Shown here piece by piece: positions 1 to 7,475 of a DNA stretch of 24,997 bases (positions are counted from its first letter, which is position 1; every line of letters begins with the position of its first letter). The stretch spans positions 1 to 24,997 of the forward strand of contig JAGFNK010000699.1 of the NCBI GenBank assembly GCA_025769875.1, written 5' to 3'. The translations under genes and the position numbers were made by a program. This DNA is from Russula earlei. Its lineage: Eukaryota > Basidiomycota > Agaricomycetes > Russulales > Russulaceae. The notes under the pieces are model-generated. The model was not told the DNA's origin. It did no database searches and worked only from the letters and a program-made list of their open reading frames with translations.

Positions 1-1
1 T

Positions 2-379
2 GCTCTCACCGGGGCTGTGTCATCACCCGTGCAAAGCCACACTACTACATCTACCCCATCAACTCAGCCGTCGCCGGCCATCCATAATCCCGTCCCTCCA
101 CAGCCCCAATCCGCGACATCAACCCCCACCCTAACTCCAAGTCGGCCTACTACTACGGCCCCTCCATCAAATATGCCTTGGCCGATGCCGACGGTCGCCG
201 CGAATACGTCTCCGGTTATCGCGGCGGCTGCGACTTCCTCTGCACAATCAGACCAACGGGGTACAAGCTACTATCGCCAACCTCGTACACACCCACCGCC
301 ACCCCCGCCTCCTGTCAAGGCGGTTCCTTCGACGTCGCATCAGTTTATGTATCAACCCAATGGGAAGTCGAGTAAATAA
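2..379 (+). CDS. 3' end of a Pro/Ser/Thr-rich protein (partial)
   Basis: The frame is open from the first bases of the window and stops at 377-379 (TAA), so this is the C-terminal part of a gene that starts outside. An internal ATG at 17 is probably not the true start, because the frame stays open upstream of it. The visible ~125 residues are low complexity: Ser, Thr, Pro and Gln dominate, with an Ala-rich patch in the middle and a run of seven prolines shortly before the end. No fold or catalytic motif is visible. The tail looks disordered, as in many fungal regulatory or cytoskeletal scaffold proteins, but no family can be named from this fragment. Confidence 0.6.
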   Translation, partial: ALTGAVSSPVQSHTTTSTPSTQPSPAIHNPVPPQPQSATSTPTLTPSRPTTTAPPSNMPWPMPTVAANTSPVIAAAATSSAQSDQRGTSYYRQPRTHPPPPPPPVKAVPSTSHQFMYQPNGKSSK

Positions 380-706
380 GGAGGCTCGTTCTATGTATCG
401 CGCTTTTTTACATTGGAGACATCGCTCAGTTGTTTTGCTTTGATATTTTTGTTGATCGTTCCGGCTTTGTTATCCTTTGCATTGTTATCTGCGGGATTTG
501 GTCGATCGCTGTTGAGCGACGGGCGCTGTCCATTGCACTTACCCGTAAGTGTACTACTGCTCGTGGTTCGTGAGTAATTCCAGACAGACAATCACCTTAC
601 ACCCAACCCCTACATCCTCACTCTGATGAGCTTTCGCCTGTACGTCGAGCGAGTGTCACCATGCCTGAAATCGCTAAGCTTCATATAGTCGTCTTCGGCC
701 TTTCCG
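380..706. other. Intergenic spacer, no feature recognised
   Basis: This stretch separates the stop of the left-end gene from the F-box gene. It is T-rich just after the stop codon, as expected for a 3' untranslated region. I see no open frame, repeat or RNA gene that I can support. A true 5' exon of the F-box gene could lie here, since the start of that gene is uncertain. Confidence 0.4.
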
Positions 707-2251
707 TTGTCACATCTCCTCATTACTCGCTGGCCTCGTCCAATTATTGCCTTGCGATGCCCACTCCTTGAGTACGATTTGTGGTCCCTCCCAAGTGCCA
801 TTTGGGAGAAGTTCCTGCGCACATCGCCAGGGTGTTTCTTATCAGTGTCGATAACGACCACTGACCAAGTGATTTTAGACAGGGTGACAATCAACACATT
901 CCCCGATGACATCCTTGTGGAAATATTCTTTTTCTATGTGAATCATTGGAGCATTGGGACAAACGGATGGCATACACTGATCCATGTGTGTCAAAATTGG
1001 CGATATATCGTGTTTGCATCGCCAATTCGCCTGAGCCTGCGACTTGAATACAGAGGGAAAAGACCAATGTCTGAGATGATGGACGTCTGGCCGGTCTTGC
1101 CGGTGGTGATAAGCCAACCTCACGCCTCATGGGAATTCTCGAAGTCATACCTCGATTCCTGCTGGGGAAACGTAGCTGGTGCCCTCGAGTCGGAGCACGA
1201 CCATCGCATATGTGAAATCCACCTGTTCGACATCCCAACGTCACAATGGGAAAGATTAGCGGCAGCGATGCAGAAATCATTCCCGGAGCTGACAATCCTG
1301 CGGGTTTGGGTAGAAAAATAACGATAACGACGCTGTGACGTCCCTTCCGGATTCGTTATTGGGCGGAACCGCCCCACTTTGCGACTTGTCTCGTTGGACG
1401 ATTGTCCGTTTCCAGGAATCCCCAAACTGCTCTTGTCTGCCGATCAACTCGTCGCTCTTAACCTTTGGAATATTCCCGAATCCGGGCACATTTCTCCCCA
1501 GGATTTGGTCGCCGTCATGTCCAGACTTGAATCCCTCAACCTTGGATTCAAGTGCCCTCAATATCCGGCAAGTCGACCTCGACCTCCGCTCTCACGCTCT
1601 GTACTCCCCGCTCTCACCCGACTTGTGTTCAAAGGCGTCCAGGAGTACTTGGAGGACTTACTAGCCCAAATCGACGCTCCCCTTATCAACAATCTCGAGA
1701 TAATATTCTTCATGGACCTCGACTTTGTCGTCCCACAACTCCACCGGTTGATCGATCACGCAGGATGGTTTAAGACATGCGACAGAGCAATCGTGCGCAC
1801 TTCCGATCATGCAATCCAATTTTCTGTTCTCAGAGACACAAGTCAGTTCTCCGATCTCTTGTTGGAAATCAGCTGCAGAAGGTCGGATTGGCAGCTTGCA
1901 TCGCTGGCCCAGGTCTGCAGCTCATCCTTTCCCCTCCTCCCCACTTTGGTTCGGCTCAACATCGCGGATGAGGCCCCTCAATCACATGACGTGGAAACTA
2001 CTCAATGGCTGGAACTCCTGGACCCATTCACTGCTGTGAAGGATCTGCACCTATCCAATCAAGTTGCGCGACATGTCTGCCAAGTGCTGGAAGAGCTCGC
2101 AGAAGAAAGAGCTACAGAATTCTTACCCGCGCTGCAGAGCATTTTCTTGAGGGGCCTTGAGCCATTAGAATCTGTTCCGAAAAATTTTGAGGGATTTGTC
2201 TCCAAGCGAAAACTCTCTGGTCGCCCTGTGGCTGTCCACTGTTCGGAATAG
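707..2251 (+). pseudogene. F-box/leucine-rich-repeat-like protein, frame broken by two compensating one-base indels
   Basis: Translation from the ATG at 707 gives an F-box at about residues 61-105 (INTFPDDILVEIFFFYVNH, then WHTLIHVCQNWRYIVFASP). F-box proteins bind SKP1 and bring substrates to SCF ubiquitin ligases. A long leucine-rich region follows (FPELTILRVW ... LPKLLLSADQLVALNLWNIP ... LTRLVFKGVQEYLEDLL) and ends at a stop at 2249-2251. The frame is not continuous. It closes at 1321, but coding-like sequence goes on in the next frame (TSLPDSLLGGTAP, about 1336-1376) and then returns to the first frame (LRLVSLDDCPFPGIP). One extra A in the A5 run at 1314-1318 and one missing base near 1377 would explain both shifts. 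Either the gene is a young pseudogene or the assembly has two errors. The N-terminal ~55 residues are not F-box-like; the start may instead lie in an unrecognised upstream exon. Confidence 0.75.
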
Positions 2252-2765
2252 GACCTAGGCATGGTCGACGGGTTTGTTGTGCATCCCATCTAATTAACAT
2301 CTGGTATCATTTACCTTCTGTATAATTGTTAATATATGACTCTAAGCACCCTTGTTGTTGTACCATTACTCAGATCTCATCCTTCTGACCTTGTATGATA
2401 CCTTGAATCTGATGCAGAACACAACCTCATATGGAACAGTCATCTGTTGAGGTTTCTTCTAAGCAGACACTCATGCTCACATCACTGAATAATGAATGCC
2501 CAAGATAAGCTCCTCAGTGAAGAGAAAGTCCAGGCTGGCTCTTCTGCTGATGCATGAGAAAGATGATAAGCAAGATAATGGGTTGATAAAACAATGAGAG
2601 TATGTGAGCAGGGGATTTTGAGAACATGATCCAATGATTGATACATTTGCAGCAGTTCAAGATGGTTTTTATAGATCACAAGTATGCTACACTTGTGTTA
2701 TTAGAAAGCATAGTAATGTCAAGTACTTACTGCTAACCCAACTACTCTGGGGTGCAGGAAGAGTC

Positions 2766-2945
2766 ATGTGCTTTGAGGACAATGTGCCAGATGATGGTGA
2801 AAAATAACTGGGTGACTGGCATGCATATGTAGATAAGGTGCCACAAGGGGATGTAAAATAACCAGGTGATGAGCATGCATGTGTAGTAGACAAGGTGCCA
2901 CAGGAGGATCAGGATCTGGACCTGGAGGACATGGTAGAATTAGTG
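2766..2945. repeat. Degenerate ~60-bp tandem repeat, about three units
   Basis: The motif GA(C/T)AA(G/T)GTGCCA recurs at about 2778, 2834 and 2890. Each copy is followed by a GGTGA or GGATG segment, and the first two then have GCATGCAT(A/G)TGTAG. In one plus frame each unit reads D-(N/K)-V-P followed by acidic residues, which suggests a decayed repeat-containing coding sequence broken by stops. Confidence 0.55.
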
Positions 2946-2989
2946 TTTTAAGGTCTGGTTGGCTGAACCAGAAAAACAACTGAAATGTT

Positions 2990-3265
2990 AAATTAATAGA
3001 TCATATTTTTGTTTGAGCGTGCAATGAGTATGTGTGCAGCAGCCAGATGTGTGTGCAGTGTATGTGTGTGGGAATTGCTAGATAAGAGTAAGCAAGGCAA
3101 GGCACTCAGTATTGTGCATGTAAGTGATCACTATAATGTATTACAAGATCAAGCAAGGCACTTATGTAGGTATGAGTCCACTGCACATATGTGATATAAC
3201 AAAGTAACATACCTCAGTATCATGTGTGTAAGTGATCACTGAGTGTCATGAACACTCTCAAAGAG
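2990..3265. repeat. CpG-decayed copy of the LTR-like repeat seen at 6681-7212
   Basis: This segment carries two modules ending in TAAGTGATCACT (about 3120 and 3228), separated by ~105 bp and preceded by CTCAGTAT-type sequence. The same modules occur in the same order and orientation at 6795-6950 as CTCAGTGACTCGCG... TAAGCGATCACTGA and again near 6913-6948. The differences are largely CG to TG or CA. The outer boundaries cannot be fixed because the ends are eroded. Confidence 0.6.
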
Positions 3266-3316
3266 TCCATTCCATTGAAGGTACTTAATGAGAAACATAT
3301 ACAACTATTAACAAGC

Positions 3317-3425
3317 AAGACAACAGTGCCAAGATTGACTCCAAGATATCTCACATAATAGTCCATTACACAGAATTGAACCCAAGATTCTTAGTAATAG
3401 GAAGCCAGCCACAGCCTTCCATTGA
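3317..3425 (-). repeat. Degenerate copy of the neighbouring tRNA-derived repeat
   Basis: The segment beginning GACAACAGTGCCAAG at about 3319 is repeated at 3463. Both are followed by a CTCCAA...TCA block, an AATAG(T/C)CCA block and then ATTGAACCCA, which on the minus strand is a pol III B-box (GGGTTCAAT). The A-box position here is eroded (CCACAGCCTTCC), so this is probably an inactive duplicate of the tRNA-like sequence at 3505-3579. Confidence 0.5.
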
Positions 3426-3504
3426 AAGGGGACTAAGCAACAAGCATCATACACTTACAAGACAACAGTGCCAAGTTCAACTCCAAATCACCTCATAAGA
3501 AATA

Positions 3505-3579
3505 GCCCACTGCCAGGATTGAACCCAGGACATCTAACCAACAGGACCAAGCACCCTCAGCCACTGAGCTACTCAGCCT
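3505..3579 (-). repeat. tRNA-derived SINE-like head with pol III A and B boxes
   Basis: Read on the minus strand, 3571-3561 is TAGCTCAGTGG, a near-perfect internal A-box. 3525-3516 is GGTTCAATCC, a B-box with one change. They are 35 nt apart, as in real tRNA genes. The start GGCTGAGTAGCTCAG resembles a tRNA acceptor stem plus D-arm. The acceptor ends do not pair well (GGCTGAG against CAGTGGG) and the T-stem needs two wobbles, so this is unlikely to be a working tRNA. It sits inside transposon relics and a decayed second copy lies 140 bp away, which fits a tRNA-derived retroelement (SINE). Confidence 0.65.
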
Positions 3580-3817
3580 TTACTATGGTAAAGTGGTTCA
3601 ACCATTATAATTACACAACACAAGAGATGAAAACATATCTCTGGGACTCCCAAAATGGAAATTCACATGCCTCACACCCCAAAGAAGAGTTAGCAAGATT
3701 TACTAACTATATTAGTAAATCTAATTTATAGCAAATGAATCATGCACCTTGCACAAGTACTAGACAGTGAACATGTGGACTCTAGAGGCCATTACTCATC
3801 ACCAGGACCTTCATTCT

Positions 3818-3853
3818 TATGACTCCTACTTACTATGACTCCTACTATATTAG
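3818..3853 (+). repeat. Short direct repeat TATGACTCCTACT
   Basis: The 13-mer TATGACTCCTACT occurs twice in a row with 3 bases between the copies, just upstream of the TATA motif at 3893. It may be an upstream element of the LTR-like promoter, or simple slippage. Confidence 0.4.
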
Positions 3854-3892
3854 TAGCACAGTCAAAGTGCAGCTATTGCTGTGCTTCTCCTG

Positions 3893-3901
3893 TATATATA
3901 A
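3893..3901 (+). promoter_or_regulatory. TATA box of a probable retroelement (LTR) promoter
   Basis: TATATATAA is followed by about 170 bp of C/A-rich sequence without long G runs (ending near 4085), a composition typical of the transcribed R-U5 part of an LTR or an untranslated leader. It lies inside the CpG-depleted transposon region and no host gene follows, so I read it as the remains of an element promoter. LTR ends were not identified. Confidence 0.4.
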
Positions 3902-4402
3902 GCTCAGTACTTTGTGACCAAAGCCCTAAGCTTGGTCTCTTGTAGAATCCAACCTACTCTTGTCCAACACATTTGCCTGCAACCCACTCTACTCCTAATC
4001 CTCAAACCACATCCACCTCTCCATTTCATCAACTCCTCACACACACACACCATCTACCATCTACTCTCCCTATCCCTTCCTTGTCGGACTGAGTTGTACT
4101 AGGAAGGGTCTATTGGCCATAACCTGTTTAGCATAAAACACTTTGACTGCTGCAGGGATCCTTACTCTTTACAATGGGAACCAGCCTGTTCTTGAAACAC
4201 ACCTCTACTATCAAACTTGTCTTCAGGCTTGAGAACTGACACAGCTAGTTACTGTGACAGTCATCAACAATTGGCAGGTTTATATACATAACAGGTGATG
4301 GCACACAAACCATCTGACCAATACTTGAGGGCAGGTCTACTGTCCTTCTATGGGTGCATTCAGCAAATGATCTCCTACTCACATGTAGAGTGAAGTTTGA
4401 AC

Positions 4403-4770
4403 CTAAGCCCATTTACCAGTGAATAGACACTTCTGTTGACCAAATGACAAAGTCTTGTGACCATGGACATGATTGGTCCTGTGACATGAACATGCCCTGT
4501 GACTGGGGTGCTCATGACTTGTGTGTTCCCTGTGACTGGGACTTGGATAGTGGTGCTGCTGTGCAGCAGTGGGTATGATGGCCCTGATGGGGTGAAGTGG
4601 CCTGAAGCCTTCTGATGCCATCTCCTGATGCATTCTCAATTGCATTGGCTTTGTGTTGTATGTCCCTCTGAGAGGGAGTTGGTGACTGGGTACTGGAGAG
4701 AGCCTGAACAAGGCCTTGGAGTGAGGATAATGACTTGATTGTTCCATTGAGGGTAAAGGTAGTCATCATA
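4403..4770 (-). pseudogene. Relic coding segment, possibly gag-like
   Basis: Two overlapping minus-strand frames are open here. One gives ~85 residues beginning MMTTFTLNGTIKSLSSLQGL and continues rich in Ser, Gln and His. It has no ATG-to-stop length consistent with an intact gene and is CpG-depleted. Its position among retroelement pieces and its Ser/Gln-rich character suggest a capsid-like N-terminus, but no diagnostic zinc knuckle or protease motif is visible. Confidence 0.3.
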
Positions 4771-5039
4771 TGATGTTATGGTAGTAAGACACTACGGGGG
4801 GTAAGGAATGGTTCATAACAGTTGTGAGGTACCAAGAAAGTCTAGCTAATGACTTAGAGGATTGAATTGCAAGTGGCAAACACAATACACTGCCAAACAA
4901 AGTTGAGTATATAGTGCAATTTGATCTAGGCATCAGCATGAGTAATTGTTATGGTGTCATGGCCATTTGGGTGTTAGCTCTAGTTCAGTGGGGCTGGCTC
5001 AAAGAGACTAGTTCAAGGGTTTAGTGTCTCAAGACTATG

Positions 5040-5566
5040 TCAAGCAGTGACTAGTCCACAGACAGAGTCAGCCTTCTGGTTACTTCACAGAAGAGGAGGA
5101 TGATGAGAGAGAGGCAGAGGAGGAAGAGGAACACAAGGGTTCCTTGTGGTGAGCTTAGATGAAGCAGAGTATAGGCCAGCACAAGCAAGTTGTGATTGAG
5201 AGAGAATACAAGGCAGGGATTTGCAACAGGAAATGAGACAAAGCTAAGCTTGGGGCATTCCCCAGCTTCTACAGGCACTTAAATACTGTATGAGGAGAGG
5301 CTGTACAGTACTATAAGCAGAGCAATAGAGGGAGCTAAAGCCAGTAGCATAAAGAGGTCAGAACAACAAGTGGAATGCAAGGTGAAACAATATGTGTGAA
5401 ACAATAGAAAGGGATCAACATCAAGGGATAAAACATAGTCAAGGGGATTGAGGTAAAAATAGTCAAGATGACAATAAAGTTTAGTGACAAACCAAAAGAG
5501 GGGTAGATCATAACAGCTCAGGTCCTCATGTGCACACTTCTTTTCTATCCCCATCTTCTTGTCCAA
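5040..5566. other. Decayed sequence with a Glu-rich plus-strand segment
   Basis: Two minus-strand frames (5051-5278 and 5279-5566) are open and hydrophobic, but their composition looks like the reverse of an acidic coding stretch. The plus strand at 5082-5136 reads TEEEDDEREAEEEEE-like residues before stops appear. I cannot tell which strand was coding. It is part of the CpG-poor relic region and not a supported gene. Confidence 0.25.
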
Positions 5567-5639
5567 TTGATCAAGGAAACTGGGTTCTTTCCTTGCAGGT
5601 TCTTCTACAGCAGCTTAAATGAAGGCTCCTCTCTCCATC

Positions 5640-6548
5640 TTGGCCAGATATCCACAGTGCATGGCATGTTTCAGGATTTGTGTTTTATTGTGTGGCCAGC
5701 CCCAGGTTGTTTGACATCCCTTGCTTGCAATACACCAAGCCATTTATTTTCTTCTGCAGATCAGCAATGGCATGGCATGGCCTTGAAATCCTAAGGAGCA
5801 GTAAGAATATCTTCTTCCCTCCTTTGTGGCCATCATCAGACTTGTCATCAGTAATGTAATCAGAGGCCTCTGTATCATGGAGCGCTTTGGTATCAGGCTT
5901 CTTGTGATCTTTGCAAACAGATTTGTGAGTGCTTGCCACAGTGGATCCATTGAGGTGGTCTGACAACCTTGTTGGGCCAGATCTTTTGATTTTGCAAATG
6001 CATTCTTAGGCAGTGCTGTCCTTGATGGTCCAGGTGCATCATTGACTTGGATGTCCAGGAGCTGTGGAATTGGTGATCTCATATTGAAATCCAATCACCA
6101 GAGGGAAAGCTCACCTTCCCACTATACTTCAAGATACACTTTTCTGTGGAATCAATTGAACTCTTGAGCCATGACTGCAATATGGCTGATCCTGGAAGCT
6201 TTGTCACCCAGTACTTGAGTACTGTCACCAACTCTTCAATCCCCTTTCCTTGCTGGGTAATATAGAAGATCCCAGTATCATTCCTTGCAGAAATTGCTGC
6301 AATGTGACCTCAATCTCCCAATTTACAGTGCCCTCTTCCCCTACATCTTGGACCCATTCCTTGTTGATTGAAAACATTAAATGTCTGTTGACTTTCACAT
6401 CCTGGTCAGCTATATCAACTAATGGGAGAACTTCTAGGAGAGCTTGTGGGTACAGCTTGAGCTGCTTGAACTTGCCTGCCAGTGAGCTCATTGGGTATGA
6501 TAATTGGGGCAAAGTGAGGCATGGACTTAATGAAATTTTGATATTAGT
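5640..6548 (-). pseudogene. Broken transposon-associated coding sequence
   Basis: Protein-like stretches on the minus strand move between frames. A 95-codon block at 6512-6225 has no stop (KQLKLYPQALLEVLPLVDIA, then INKEWVQDVGEEGTVNWEIE). Another block near 6215-6085 reads WVTKLPGSAILQSWLKSS. The next one, at 6094-5744, starts MDFNMRSPIPQLLDIQV. Stops and frame changes separate them, so no single product can be made. No reverse transcriptase, integrase or transposase motif is visible, and the family is not recognised. It is CpG-depleted like its surroundings. Confidence 0.35.
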
Positions 6549-6680
6549 CTATCAAAAGTAAACATTACTGTATGGCTACAGCTTATCCTCATGATCTTTA
6601 TTTCAAGCTGGGCAATCATAGCCCTGTCAAGACAGTTGAGTCCAAGTTCACAGCCCATAGACACACTGGCATGTAGAAAC

Positions 6681-7212
6681 TGTGGGGTTTAACAAGAGTG
6701 GGAGAAACGACAGTTTTTGTGAGTGAGTGCCACGTCCAAAGGGAGGCCTACACATTCGCACTCACGAGGGTCGCTGAATAAGCAATGACTGTGCTCAGTG
6801 ACTCGCGTGCGTAAGCGATCACTGAAGATATATTACCTGAATAAGCAATGACTGTGCTATCCAGGTATGAGCTCTTATGGAACGTAAGAAAAGGGTAGCT
6901 AAAAGAACGTACCTCAGTGACTTGCGCGCATAAGCGATCACTGAGGGAAGGTAAGTATTTTGTCTACTCATATAAGTAGGAAACAGGTGCGGATTCTGTA
7001 AGTCCGCAGATGAAGGGTATGCAAGAAACGGGACAATGATCGAGCCAATAGATATCCAGACTAGTTAATTAGTCTAGGTACTAATTGTTGTAAATAGCTA
7101 GATCCACTTAGGGTGGCCTAATGGCACGGGTATATGTATCGACTGAGGGGACAACTCACTCGTTCTCGTGCGCTCGCGATCGAGTTCACTCGCGCTCGGG
7201 AATTTTATAACA
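6681..7212. repeat. LTR-like repeat, possibly a solo LTR (532 bp)
   Basis: The candidate starts TGTGGGGTTTAACA and ends ATTTTATAACA, giving the TG...CA ends expected of an LTR. Inside, GAATAAGCAATGACTGTGCT occurs twice (6775 and 6839). An imperfect palindrome, TCAGTGAC...GCGATCACTGA, also occurs twice (~6796-6828 and ~6913-6947). It keeps many CG sites, including a TCGCGATCG cluster near 7164, unlike its decayed relative at ~2990-3265. I found no matching 5-bp target duplication (GAAAC left, TGGCA right). No retroelement interior is attached on either side, so orientation is unknown. Confidence 0.5.
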
Positions 7213-7227
7213 TGGCATTCTTGGGCA

Positions 7228-7308
7228 AATTTGCCCTAATTTGCACTGCATTTTGACCATCTTAGGAAGTTCAACAAATTAGCTGCAAATTAGCCAGGCT
7301 AATTTGCA
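7228..7308. repeat. AT-rich palindromes
   Basis: GGGCAAATTTGCCC (7228-7241) is a perfect 14-bp palindrome. TGCAAATTAGC / CAG / GCTAATTTGCA (7284-7308) is a perfect 11-bp inverted repeat with a 3-nt loop. The word AATTTGC recurs between them. This may be the end of a small palindromic element or structured DNA upstream of VPS39, whose ATG is at 7476. Confidence 0.55.
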
Positions 7309-7475
7309 GGTGCAATTTTCAAACATCTATTTCCCACCACACTATTAACAATAAAGCACATGTTGGAAGGTGAAAACTATGTTTGGTTATTAAATAAGTC
7401 ATTTTCAGTTACATAAGTGCTACAGTTGGCCTCGGTCACATGACTTGCTCCTGTGCTCTTCAGACTTTGACCAGA

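Larger units (their letters stand above)
2252..6680. other. CpG-depleted transposon-relic region
   Basis: About 4.4 kb between the F-box gene and a younger LTR-like repeat. CG dinucleotides are almost absent (a handful, for example near 3016, 4083, 4793 and 5881), whereas the flanking genes are rich in them. TG and CA are abundant, which is the signature of methyl-cytosine deamination. It contains tandem repeats, a tRNA-like sequence, an LTR-like relic and several broken minus-strand reading frames, listed separately. No intact host gene was recognised. Around 2252-2680 and 4110-4400 I see nothing specific. Confidence 0.7.

Noticed and set aside
2687..2979. Minus-strand His/Ser/Pro-rich frames
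   Set aside because: They are the reverse reading of a tandem DNA repeat and not evidence of a protein.
3116..3265. Regularly spaced repeats that could suggest a CRISPR-like array
   Set aside because: There are only two units, the sequence is fungal and the units match an LTR-like repeat elsewhere in the window.
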